Of a DNA stretch of 64,000 bases, positions 38,897-47,317 are shown in pieces. A program made the position numbers and the translations under genes. The notes beneath the pieces are model-generated. The model had not been told where the DNA came from. It did not search any database and worked only from the letters and a program-made list of their open reading frames with translations. The stretch comes from Shewanella decolorationis S12 (GTDB taxonomy: Bacteria > Pseudomonadota > Gammaproteobacteria > Enterobacterales > Shewanellaceae), in contig NZ_AXZL01000069.1 of NCBI RefSeq assembly GCF_000485795.1, forward strand, positions 91,539-155,538, read 5' to 3'. Position 1 is the stretch's first letter, and each line of letters begins with the position of its first letter.

Positions 38897-39078
38897 TTTT
38901 ATCTTATTAATAAACCTAAAATATTCGCTAACAACTTCCTTTAACACTCTCGCGAAGATCAATGATATATCACTCAAACTTCATTTCAAGTTAACACAAA
39001 TGAAACATAATTCTTGCACCCTGTTTTGAAAATATGTTATTTAATCGCTGACAAAACATACAACAACAGGAGGTTACC

Positions 39079-39264
39079 ATGGATCGTTTAGATTATGGTT
39101 GTGCGCTAGATGAAGTCGTAGAAAGACCCGATCGCTCGCGAGGCTCCAATAAAAAGCGTAAGTGGCGAGAAATTGAAGCGTTAAAGGACAAACATCGTTT
39201 ACTCAAGGAACTTCAAGAGATTGATAACAACTTTGATTACGATATAGACGCTATCCAGTTGTAA
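39079..39264 (+). CDS. DUF3545 family small protein
   Basis: 61-residue, highly charged, soluble protein with a helical core (KRKWREIEALKDKHRLLKE, then LQEIDN). A near-perfect ribosome site (CAGGAGG) precedes it and a terminator follows, so it is a real single-gene unit. The family is confined to Alteromonadales, Vibrionales and relatives and has no known role. Confidence 0.88.
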   Translation: MDRLDYGCALDEVVERPDRSRGSNKKRKWREIEALKDKHRLLKELQEIDNNFDYDIDAIQL

Positions 39265-39294
39265 CCCGTTGTTTATATACAGCCTATATATAGT

Positions 39295-39320
39295 GAAAAA
39301 GCGCCATTGGCGCTTTTTCT
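39295..39320. terminator. Terminator between DUF3545 and hemerythrin genes
   Basis: AAAAAGCGCC ATT GGCGCTTTTT hairpin, A/T runs on both sides, serving both convergent genes. Confidence 0.9.
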
Positions 39321-39336
39321 ATTTTTACGCGCTAAC

Positions 39337-39873
39337 CTACTCGGATGTTTTGAGATAAGAACGTAGTTCATCAAATGCCTGCTGCTCACGGTCAAGAAAC
39401 AAAGGATCGTCGATTAAAGATACTTGGCATTGCTGCTCAATCACTTTCCAGTCTTGCTCAGTTAAGGTTTTTGCAAGTAAAGGGAAAATTTCCCGCTCTT
39501 CCATTTGCATATGCTTCTCTTGCAGATCAACATATTCTGCAAAATCGGCAATCAATTTATCCCTAGCAACAACTATATCGCTCAAGATAAGATTTAACGT
39601 GCCCATAAGCGCCGAAGAAGCCGCGGTAACTACTTGATGCTCTGCGCTTAACTTATCAATTTCATCATTCGCTTTGTGCGCCAAATAGTATGTATAAATA
39701 ATGTCTTCTACAGGATGATGGCTTCGCTCAGCATATCCTTGCATATACTCAACTATGTCCCGAACCACGATAAAATTAATGGCTTCGCCTTCAGCTAATT
39801 TCATCTGTTTGTTTTTCAAGACATTCAATAGCACTGCTATATGTTTATGATCATGCATGAGTCTTTTAAGCAT
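39337..39873 (-). CDS. Hemerythrin-domain protein
   Basis: 178 residues. MLKRLMHDHKHI at the start, RSHHPVED (about 48-55) and LQEKHMQMEEREIFP (about 125-139) give the His/Glu ligands of a diiron four-helix bundle. The start at 39873 is fixed by CAGGAGG upstream. Relatives are cytoplasmic proteins tied to oxygen, NO or iron-sulfur repair responses; the specific role is not clear here. It has no close operon partner. Confidence 0.9.
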   Translation of the reverse strand: MLKRLMHDHKHIAVLLNVLKNKQMKLAEGEAINFIVVRDIVEYMQGYAERSHHPVEDIIYTYYLAHKANDEIDKLSAEHQVVTAASSALMGTLNLILSDIVVARDKLIADFAEYVDLQEKHMQMEEREIFPLLAKTLTEQDWKVIEQQCQVSLIDDPLFLDREQQAFDELRSYLKTSE

Positions 39874-40044
39874 ATCGCCTCCTGAACTTGGGCTTTGACT
39901 ATTGATACTAGTCAAGTCGTTTATCGATCTCCAATATAGCAGGCGAATTCCTGTTCGCTTTATGACCATGATCAAGTAATTAACATTACGGCCTGTAAAA
40001 AGGTTAGATAAATACCACTACTTAACGAATAAAAGACGCACGTC

Positions 40045-40073
40045 AGCGGGGCATAACGCAACTATGCCCCGCT
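40045..40073. terminator. Hairpin after anti-sigma gene
   Basis: AGCGGGGCATA and TATGCCCCGCT form an 11-bp perfect stem with a seven-base loop, 19 bases past the candidate anti-sigma stop. No immediate T run follows, so it may be a weak terminator. Confidence 0.45.
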
Positions 40074-40091
40074 AATTAAGATGGAGTTGAA

Positions 40092-40817
40092 CTATTGATG
40101 AAGGCGCTGCTGTAACGCTTTAAATTTTTCTACTGCACCAAGATCTTCAGAAGCGATTTCAGTCTTACTTTTCGACAACTCAGGAAATTGCTCCACTAAG
40201 CGCTGCTCAAGTGCTAAGGCTTCCTGTATTTGTTTCGAGTCAATCAAGGCCTGCAAACGTGTTAACGACGCCATCAGTACACTTTTATCATGTGGTGCAG
40301 CCGCTACGGCTACCTCATTCTGAGGCAATGCCCGTGCTATTTGCCGTAATGCTCGAGACTCGGCTTGCTGATTTTCCTGCGCAGACATCTTAGCCTGTGC
40401 CTTTATCACTTCCCTTTGCCGATTTTGTGTGGCGGCCTCTTCCACTTTGGCTTGATGCGCCATCTCGGCTTGCTGCGCAGCGTTATCTAACTGAGTTTGA
40501 GCGGGCATTGGCGCACTCATAGTCAAAGCGGCTGGCGCGACTAACTCCTCTTCAAAATAGCCTCGGTTAAGGGTCACTAAACCAACGACAAGCACTAAGG
40601 AGGCGGCGCTCGATAACGCCCATGGGAAACGGCGCCACACGGGCGTAGCTACAGGCTTAAGTTGGCTCACATTCATTTCAGCTAGGCGGGCCTGTGATAG
40701 GCGCAAAATATCTTGGTCGAGCCTCTCAGGCGGCATTTCCAGTGCTTGTTTATGATACCAAGCCGAGACTTCCTGACGTAGTGCCTCTTCTTCCGATGAC
40801 AGAGTGGAATTACTCAT
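40092..40817 (-). CDS. Candidate anti-sigma factor, single-pass membrane protein
   Basis: 241 residues. A cytoplasmic N-terminus (about 1-64), one membrane helix (about 66-84) and a Gln/Ala-rich, probably coiled periplasmic part (about 95-170) are visible. The zinc HxxxCxxC motif of many anti-sigma factors is absent. The start at 40817 follows GGAGG and overlaps the end of the ECF sigma gene by eight bases, the usual arrangement for a sigma/anti-sigma pair. Function is inferred from position and topology. Confidence 0.7.
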   Translation of the reverse strand: MSNSTLSSEEEALRQEVSAWYHKQALEMPPERLDQDILRLSQARLAEMNVSQLKPVATPVWRRFPWALSSAASLVLVVGLVTLNRGYFEEELVAPAALTMSAPMPAQTQLDNAAQQAEMAHQAKVEEAATQNRQREVIKAQAKMSAQENQQAESRALRQIARALPQNEVAVAAAPHDKSVLMASLTRLQALIDSKQIQEALALEQRLVEQFPELSKSKTEIASEDLGAVEKFKALQQRLHQ

Positions 40818-41412
40818 GGCCAACCTCCTGCCATTTAGCATTGACACAATCTTTTAAGCTTTGATACGCGTAACGAATGCGGCTCTTAGTCGCCTCGAGT
40901 GTTACCCCGGCAATATCGCTGATCACTGCTGCGGTAAAGCCCATTTCGATATTGAGAATAAAGGCCTCTTTTTGCACTTGGGGTAACAGGGCAATACAGG
41001 TCTTCAGTAACAGGCTCTTTTGCGTTTCCTGCCAATGCACATCGGGCTGCTCATGCTCCGCCCCCACAAAAGTATCTAGCCCTTCCTCGTTATCGTGGCT
41101 GACTAGATCTACTGGCTTAACCGCTCTGACATGGTCAATCAACAGATTATGGGCAATCCGATAGAGCCAAGTATTAAACTTGGCGCTCGGCTCATAGTTG
41201 GATGCTGCACGGATCACCCGTCCCCAAGTTTCTTGATATAAATCTTCGGCTAACTGTTTGTCGCCGAGTTGGCGTACAAAGTAACGGTACAAAGCGCCTT
41301 TGTGTTTAAGATAAAGCTGCTCAAACGCTTTGCCATCGCCCTTGGCATAGCGCAGCATTAACTGTTCATCGGTATGCTCATGGGCATGCATTTGCGGTAT
41401 CGCCAGGGCCAT
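40810..41412 (-). CDS. ECF-family RNA polymerase sigma factor
   Basis: 200 residues with sigma region 2 (about 25-95: LGDKQLAEDLYQETWGRV, FNTWLYRIAHN) and region 4 (about 125-185: LLPQVQKEAFILNIEMGFTAAVISDIAGV). No region 1.1 or 3. GGGAG precedes the ATG. It is the middle gene of an operon, 44 bases after a von Willebrand lipoprotein and overlapping a candidate membrane anti-sigma factor, so it probably responds to an envelope signal. Confidence 0.93.
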   Translation of the reverse strand: MALAIPQMHAHEHTDEQLMLRYAKGDGKAFEQLYLKHKGALYRYFVRQLGDKQLAEDLYQETWGRVIRAASNYEPSAKFNTWLYRIAHNLLIDHVRAVKPVDLVSHDNEEGLDTFVGAEHEQPDVHWQETQKSLLLKTCIALLPQVQKEAFILNIEMGFTAAVISDIAGVTLEATKSRIRYAYQSLKDCVNAKWQEVGHE

Positions 41413-41456
41413 GGCAGCTCCCTAATGGTTAACTAACTGAAATATAATAATTTAAC

Positions 41457-43334
41457 TCATTGCTGATGCGGTTTATCCTCGGGCGGGAAAGGTTTATCTC
41501 CGGCATCAAAGGATTTTTTGATTGGCGCTCGCTGTGTTTGTGCGAGTGCCGCAGCTGTATCGACAAGTTGCATAAATTCATGTCGATAGCCGCTGGTATC
41601 TTCCCCCAGCGCAGAACGTGTGAGCGCACTAAGCTTATTATAATCAAATTGATGCAAATAGTGGCTTTGATTCAGCAACTGTCCTAATCCTGCCACCGCA
41701 GCGGCAAAACGAAAATCATCACTCGCCTGCGCTAATGATTTTACCCTTTGGTCTGCTCGAATCGGATAACTCAGTAACTGGCTTTGAGCCTCATCCGGTA
41801 GCTGATAACGTAATTTAAGATAGGCGATTTCGTCGCGGCTATATTTTTCATTACCCGTTTTGGGATTATAGCCATAGCGAAGTTTATCATTGGCCAAATT
41901 GCCCGCATCCACATAACGCAACTCGTAAAGCGCCGTGACTGTATGCCCAGCGCCAATTTCGCCCGCATCCACCTTATCGTTATTAAAATCCTCCCGCGCG
42001 AGGGCGCGGTTCTCATAGCCAATCAAACGATACTCGGCCACAAGGGCGGGATTAAACTCAACCTGCACTTTCACCTCTTTAGCTATAGTGAGTAAGGTTG
42101 CACTTAACTGTTCCACCAGCACTTTTCTCGCCTCATTGATAGAATCAATATAGGCATATTGCCCATTGCCCTTATCGGCTAATTGCTCCATCAGCTGGTC
42201 ATTGTAGTCGCCCATGCCAAAACCGAGTGTTGTTAGCCCTATGCCCTGTTGTTTCTGCGAGCTAACTAAATCGATTAACTCATCAAGGTTGGTCGTGCCG
42301 ACATTAAAATCACCATCGGTCGCGAGAATGACTCGATTGATGCCGCCTTCAACAAAGTGTTTCTGCGCTAATTGATAGGCAAGCTGAATCCCCTGCGCCC
42401 CATTGGTTGACCCCCCCGCACTGAGCTGCTCTAACGCATAGTTAAGGGTTTGGGTATCGTTACCAGCTGCGCCATCTAACACCACGCCAGCAGCGCCGGC
42501 ATAGACGACAATCGAAACCTTATCCTGAGCATTCAGTTGCTGAGTCAGCATTTTCAAGGCAGTTTGCAGCAGAGGTAACTTATCGGGCGATGCCATCGAC
42601 CCAGACACATCCAGCAGAAACACTAAGTTACTGGCGCCCAGTTCAGCTTTACTCTGCTCATATCCCTTCAAACCGATGCGAAGTAACATCATGTCATCGC
42701 TATAGGGCGATGGCGCAAGCTCGGTCGTAACACTAAAAGGCGCCTCATTTTTCCCAGGCAGTGGATAGTCATAGGAAAAATAATTGAGCATTTCCTCAAC
42801 CCGCAGCGTGTCCTTCTGTGGTAATCGCCCTTCCTTTAGCATTCGCCTTAATGTCGTGTAACTACCAGTATCGACATCGATAGCAAAAGTGGAAACTGGG
42901 ATTTCCCCCGCAACCATGATGCCGTTTTGCACTTGCTTCTCGAAGCGATTACGAACGGGTGGCACAGCCCCCGGCCAATCGCGGTTTAACGCTGGTGCCG
43001 CACTGATACTGGCAGCAGGTTGCGCCATATAGGCTCGATTCTCTGCACTCATTGTCCGCAGTTTTGCTGACGAGGCTTGTCCATGCATGACGATTGCGGC
43101 ATCTCTTTGTCTATTGGCCTGACGCACCGCCCTTTCATCAAGCTCTGCACTTTGTTTAAGCGCCGCCTGTTGCTCGGCGGCAAGTTTTGCTTGAGCGGCT
43201 AATTCAGCAGGGTTTTGCTGTTCTGCAGTTTTATCACTACAAGCACTCAATCCAAGTAATACAGCGAGTGTTAATCCCGAAATAACAAAACTTAAATGCG
43301 CTTTATGGCGAAAGACTGAAGATGGATATCTCAT
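41457..43334 (-). CDS. Von Willebrand factor A lipoprotein (YfbK-like)
   Basis: 625 residues. The lipobox LSAC anchors Cys32, with Ser at +2 predicting the outer membrane. A Gln/Ala-rich coiled stretch (about 40-90) precedes the vWA N-terminal segment (RMLKEGRLPQKDTLRVEEML). The vWA domain (about 230-400) has the metal site LDVSGSM, followed by a C-terminal DUF3520 region (about 475-620). Related YfbK proteins of enterobacteria share this order. It is upstream of an ECF sigma gene (44 bases), suggesting a sensory or regulated part of the same envelope response; this is inference. Confidence 0.9.
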   Translation of the reverse strand: MRYPSSVFRHKAHLSFVISGLTLAVLLGLSACSDKTAEQQNPAELAAQAKLAAEQQAALKQSAELDERAVRQANRQRDAAIVMHGQASSAKLRTMSAENRAYMAQPAASISAAPALNRDWPGAVPPVRNRFEKQVQNGIMVAGEIPVSTFAIDVDTGSYTTLRRMLKEGRLPQKDTLRVEEMLNYFSYDYPLPGKNEAPFSVTTELAPSPYSDDMMLLRIGLKGYEQSKAELGASNLVFLLDVSGSMASPDKLPLLQTALKMLTQQLNAQDKVSIVVYAGAAGVVLDGAAGNDTQTLNYALEQLSAGGSTNGAQGIQLAYQLAQKHFVEGGINRVILATDGDFNVGTTNLDELIDLVSSQKQQGIGLTTLGFGMGDYNDQLMEQLADKGNGQYAYIDSINEARKVLVEQLSATLLTIAKEVKVQVEFNPALVAEYRLIGYENRALAREDFNNDKVDAGEIGAGHTVTALYELRYVDAGNLANDKLRYGYNPKTGNEKYSRDEIAYLKLRYQLPDEAQSQLLSYPIRADQRVKSLAQASDDFRFAAAVAGLGQLLNQSHYLHQFDYNKLSALTRSALGEDTSGYRHEFMQLVDTAAALAQTQRAPIKKSFDAGDKPFPPEDKPHQQ

Positions 43335-43547
43335 GATAGTGACCTAATCAAAGTGTTCTCAATGGTGGATATCCCTATAAACGCCCCCCCGGTACAAAAG
43401 GGTTATTTGATGAGAGAAATTGTCACATCCGCTTTACCAAGCACAGTATTTATCAAAAACAAAGACATTTAACCGTCTTTTGCAACTATGATCACACAAG
43501 GACATTTTTCTGGACTCTAAAATAGAGCCTTGTAACAAGCCGCGTTT

Positions 43548-45332
43548 ATGGACCCACACGTGTCACACTCTGCTCATTTGTTTTCATTAAGAATTGCCCA
43601 CGCCCTTAGCGAGGCGTGCGTAAAAGATAAGTATTCGGTTAAACGTTTTGGACAAGATTTGCTGGCGGGGCTCACCGTCGGGATTATTGCCATTCCGCTC
43701 GCAATGGCACTGGCGATTGCCAGCGGTGTTGCCCCACAATATGGCCTATACACCGCCATTGTCGGTGGTTTTATCATTGCGATGACGGGCGGCTCCCGTT
43801 ATAGCGTGTCAGGGCCAACGGCCGCCTTCGTGGTGTTACTCTATCCCATCGCCCAGCAATTTGGTTTGGCGGGGCTGCTCATTGCGACTGTGATGTCAGG
43901 CATGATGTTAGTCGCCATGGCGATGTTAAGGCTCGGCAGATTGATCCTCTACATCCCTGAATCCGTCACCTTAGGTTTTACCGCAGGGATTGGGGTAGTG
44001 ATTGCAACTTTGCAGCTAAAAGACTTCTTTGGCCTGCATATAGAGCACATGCCGGAGCAATATTTTTCCAAAATCATGGCCTTAGGTCAGGCATTACCCA
44101 GCCTTCACTTGCCGAGCTTGTTAGTCGCCGCGGCCACCTTAGCCACTATGCTACTCTGGCCTAAATTGAAGATCCCAGTACCAGCCCATCTGCCCGCAAT
44201 CGCCTTAGGCAGTATTCTTGCCCTAGTGTTAAATGCCATGGGCGCCGATATTGAAACCATAGGGACACGCTTTCATTATCAGTTAAGTGACGGCAGTGTC
44301 GGCACAGGTATTCCCGCAGTTCTCCCGCACTTTGAATGGCCTTGGTTACAAACAGGCGCAAACGGTCAAACCTTTGAATTTAATCTAGCCACTTTTCAAG
44401 CCTTACTGCCCGCCGCCTTTGCGATTGCCATGTTAGGTGCGATTGAATCGCTGCTGTGTGCCGTGGTACTCGATGGTATGACTGGAAAACGCCACAGCGC
44501 GAACAGTGAGCTTCTCGGCCAAGGTATAGGAAACATCATTACCCCATTTTTTGGCGGTATCCCAGCAACGGCGGCCATTGCGCGCAGCGCGGCAAACGTT
44601 AAGGCGGGTGCCCAGAGTCCGATCGCATCGATGATCCACGCCATAGTGGTCTTGGTTGGGTTAGTCGCGCTCGCAGGAGTATTAGCCTACTTACCCATGT
44701 CAGCCATGGCCGCATTATTATTGGTGGTGGCTTGGAATATGAGTGAAGCCCCCAAAGCGGTGCATTTACTGAAAACGGCACCCACCAGCGATATTTTGGT
44801 GTTTTTAAGTTGTTTCTCCTTAACGGTGATCTTCGATATGGTGATCGCCATCAGCGTGGGCATTATCTTAGCCGCCCTGCTGTTTATGAAAGAAATTGCT
44901 GAGATGACCAAGCTCTATGATATCAGCACCAATAAACGCTATGTCGATCAACCCCTATCCGCTGACTGGGCGGTGATAAAAATTAACGGCCCATTGTTTT
45001 TTGCCGCAGCTGATCGAATTTTTGCCGAAATAGCGAGCCTTACTCAAGACAAACAAGTCATCGTCCTTTACTTAGATGGGGTATCCATCCTCGATGCGGG
45101 TGGTCTTGCAGCGCTCAATAAGCTCATCGATAAATGTAAACTTAACCACACTAAGCTGATCATTGCCGATTTGCAGTTCCAACCCATTCGCACCCTAGCA
45201 AGAGCTAAAGTGCAACCGATTGAAGGCGTACTGAAGTTTTATCCCACCCTGCGCGAAGCCTTGGCAGAAGCGCCAGTGCCAGAACAGATTGTCGAATCAA
45301 GTACGACTACCACTCAGTCACCCTCAAGTTAA
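43548..45332 (+). CDS. SulP family inorganic anion transporter with STAS domain
   Basis: 594-residue inner-membrane protein. The SulP transport domain (about 28-440; GLTVGIIAIPLAMALAIASG, SGPTAAFVVLL, NIITPFFGGIPATAAIARS) has 10-14 helices; a cytoplasmic STAS domain (about 465-570; LDGVSILDAGG) follows. Members carry sulfate, bicarbonate or, for E. coli DauA, C4-dicarboxylates; the substrate cannot be read from sequence. No carbonic anhydrase or sulfate-assimilation gene adjoins it. The start is weakly supported by a ribosome site. Confidence 0.92.
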   Translation: MDPHVSHSAHLFSLRIAHALSEACVKDKYSVKRFGQDLLAGLTVGIIAIPLAMALAIASGVAPQYGLYTAIVGGFIIAMTGGSRYSVSGPTAAFVVLLYPIAQQFGLAGLLIATVMSGMMLVAMAMLRLGRLILYIPESVTLGFTAGIGVVIATLQLKDFFGLHIEHMPEQYFSKIMALGQALPSLHLPSLLVAAATLATMLLWPKLKIPVPAHLPAIALGSILALVLNAMGADIETIGTRFHYQLSDGSVGTGIPAVLPHFEWPWLQTGANGQTFEFNLATFQALLPAAFAIAMLGAIESLLCAVVLDGMTGKRHSANSELLGQGIGNIITPFFGGIPATAAIARSAANVKAGAQSPIASMIHAIVVLVGLVALAGVLAYLPMSAMAALLLVVAWNMSEAPKAVHLLKTAPTSDILVFLSCFSLTVIFDMVIAISVGIILAALLFMKEIAEMTKLYDISTNKRYVDQPLSADWAVIKINGPLFFAAADRIFAEIASLTQDKQVIVLYLDGVSILDAGGLAALNKLIDKCKLNHTKLIIADLQFQPIRTLARAKVQPIEGVLKFYPTLREALAEAPVPEQIVESSTTTTQSPSS

Positions 45333-45348
45333 CCCTTCTTATACCTTG

Positions 45349-45382
45349 CCCCCTGAAACCTTTAACGGTCTCAGGGGATTTA
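45349..45382 (+). terminator. SulP gene terminator candidate
   Basis: CCCCTGA and TCAGGGG pair across a 14-base loop, followed by ATTTAA. It is a modest terminator. Confidence 0.5.
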
Positions 45383-45439
45383 AGCCCATTCAGCGAACAC
45401 TTTATCCACGCTAAAAGCGCTATTTTTACGCGCAAAAAA

Positions 45440-45576
45440 CGTCAGAAATCAGGCTTTACATGCTATTATTCTGCGCCATGATGCTCCCGGCTCTGATAGA
45501 GGCTGCGGACATCGACTGTACCCAGACCTGATACAAGGTCGAAATATAATTAAAATTAGTGAGTTAAGGAGTTATC
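45440..45576 (+). promoter_or_regulatory. purEK promoter/leader region
   Basis: Two -10-like elements are visible: TATTAT near 45464 and TATAAT near 45545. Between them lies a GC-rich stretch with small hairpins, including GACCT/AGGTC (45526-45541). If transcription starts at the first, this forms a leader of about 100 bases. No purine-riboswitch core or convincing PurR box was found. Confidence 0.35.
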
Positions 45577-46068
45577 ATGCAAGCCCTTGTTGCTGTTGTT
45601 ATGGGTTCTAAGAGTGATTGGCCCACAATGGAAGCCGCCGCTGAGATCATGGATAAACTGCAAGTGCCTTACCATGTTGAAGTCGTATCAGCCCATAGAA
45701 CGCCAGATAAACTGATGGAGTTTGCAGCCGGAGCCGCTGACCGTGGTTTTAAAATTATTATCGGTGGTGCAGGCGGTGCCGCTCACTTACCCGGTATGAT
45801 TGCCTCAAAAACTCGCTTACCCGTATTAGGTGTACCAGTACAAAGCAAAGCGCTGTCGGGCATGGATAGCTTACTGTCTATCGTACAGATGCCAAAAGGC
45901 ATTGCCGTAGGCACACTGGCCATCGGAACCGCTGGAGCCTTTAACGCCGGATTACTCGCCTGCCAAATCTTAGCCAATAACGATGCTGAGCTTGCCGCAC
46001 GTTTAGAAGCCTTTAGAGAAGAACAAACCCGCGCAGTGCTGGACAATCCCGATCCGAGGGAAGCCTAA
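45577..46068 (+). CDS. purE: N5-carboxyaminoimidazole ribonucleotide mutase
   Basis: 163-residue octameric enzyme that turns N5-CAIR into CAIR in purine synthesis. [12 protein letters not shown] (about 6-17), SAHRTPDK and [12 protein letters not shown] are the family's active-site blocks. The ribosome site AAGGAG is ideal. Its TAA overlaps the purK ATG by one base. Confidence 0.98.
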   Translation: MQALVAVVMGSKSDWPTMEAAAEIMDKLQVPYHVEVVSAHRTPDKLMEFAAGAADRGFKIIIGGAGGAAHLPGMIASKTRLPVLGVPVQSKALSGMDSLLSIVQMPKGIAVGTLAIGTAGAFNAGLLACQILANNDAELAARLEAFREEQTRAVLDNPDPREA

Positions 46069-47165
46069 TGACTCAAGCAAGCGCAAAACCTAAGGTTTGG
46101 GTATTAGGTAATGGCCAACTTGGCGCCATGCTGACCCACGCGGGCGAACCTCTGGCGATTGATGTTCGCGCCGTTGATATCATGACGCCAACCGATGAAA
46201 TCCTGCCGCTGGCACCTCAGGATATCATCACCGCCGAACGCGAGCAGTGGCCCGAATCCGCCTTAAGCTTACAACTCAGCACCCATCCGCATTTTGTTAA
46301 CGGCCCAGTATTTAGCCGTTTGGCCGATCGTTACAGCCAAAAAAGCTTACTCGATCAGATCCAAGTTCCAACCGCGCCTTGGACACTTGTAGATGATAAA
46401 ACCGACATCGAAAATCTGTATCAAGATTTTGGCCCTCGCGTGCTAATGAAGCGCCGCATGGGTGGTTACGACGGTAAGGGTCAACACTGGCTAAAACAAG
46501 CCGAAGCGGGAGAGATCCCCCATGATTGGCGTAACTTGGCCATTGCCGAACAAGCAATCAACTTCGATGAAGAAGTCTCCTTAGTCGGCGTACGTACCCG
46601 TGAAGGTCAATGCGTGTTTTATCCATTAACACTCAACCTGCACCAAGACGGCATTTTGATGGCCTCAATTTCGCCACTGACTCGCCTGAATCACCTGCAA
46701 GCCCAAGCGGAAGGCATGCTCAGCGCCATTATGCATGAGCTGGAATATGTCGGCGTGATGGCGATGGAGTGTTTCCGTGTTGGCGATAATCTGCTGGTTA
46801 ACGAGTTAGCCCCACGGGTGCACAACTCAGGCCATTGGACCCAAGCGGGCACCCATATGGATCAATTCCAACTGCATTTAAGAGCCCTGTGCGGTATTGT
46901 GATTCCGCAGCCACAGGTGAACTTTCAATGCGTGATGGTCAACCTGATTGGTATCGAAAACGATCCCCGCTGGTTAAGCCTGCCCAATGCCGAGCTGTAT
47001 TGGTACAACAAAGAGGTTCGTCTAGGGCGTAAAGTCGGGCACTTAAACCTTTCTGTGCCGAATACTGCCGTGTTAAAAGACAGTATTAGCGCGCTGCAAA
47101 CTTGGATGCCAAGCCAATACCAAGCGCCACTCGCCTGGATTTTAGCTGAGTTCGCTAAAGCCTAA
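46068..47165 (+). CDS. purK: N5-carboxyaminoimidazole ribonucleotide synthase
   Basis: 365-residue ATP-grasp enzyme that makes N5-CAIR from AIR, ATP and bicarbonate. VWVLGNGQLGAML (about 10-22), KRRMGGYDGKGQ (about 126-137) and NELAPRVHNSGHWT (about 244-257) mark it. It shares a TAATG with purE, so the two are coupled. Confidence 0.98.
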   Translation: MTQASAKPKVWVLGNGQLGAMLTHAGEPLAIDVRAVDIMTPTDEILPLAPQDIITAEREQWPESALSLQLSTHPHFVNGPVFSRLADRYSQKSLLDQIQVPTAPWTLVDDKTDIENLYQDFGPRVLMKRRMGGYDGKGQHWLKQAEAGEIPHDWRNLAIAEQAINFDEEVSLVGVRTREGQCVFYPLTLNLHQDGILMASISPLTRLNHLQAQAEGMLSAIMHELEYVGVMAMECFRVGDNLLVNELAPRVHNSGHWTQAGTHMDQFQLHLRALCGIVIPQPQVNFQCVMVNLIGIENDPRWLSLPNAELYWYNKEVRLGRKVGHLNLSVPNTAVLKDSISALQTWMPSQYQAPLAWILAEFAKA

Positions 47166-47180
47166 CCGAGCCGCAGACCA

Positions 47181-47222
47181 CTGATAAGGGAGCAATTTTG
47201 TTCCCTTATCAGTCGTTTTTTT
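47181..47222 (+). terminator. purEK terminator
   Basis: CTGATAAGGGA and TCCCTTATCAG pair over a ten-base loop, followed by CG and a run of seven T. Confidence 0.92.
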
Positions 47223-47317
47223 ATCTTCGTTATATACTTATCCATACTCAGCGTGAATGAGTTAGTGATGTAGTGATTAAAGCTGACTAACCGGAGCACG
47301 AACAAAGGAACTGCCGA

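Noticed and set aside
41771..42022. Open frames inside the vWA, SulP and symporter genes on the other strand
   Set aside because: All are shadow frames of well-supported genes with family motifs.
45427..45446. Possible PurR box upstream of purE (ACGCGCAAAAAACGTC)
   Set aside because: Only a partial match to ACGCAAACGTTTGCGT and not palindromic.
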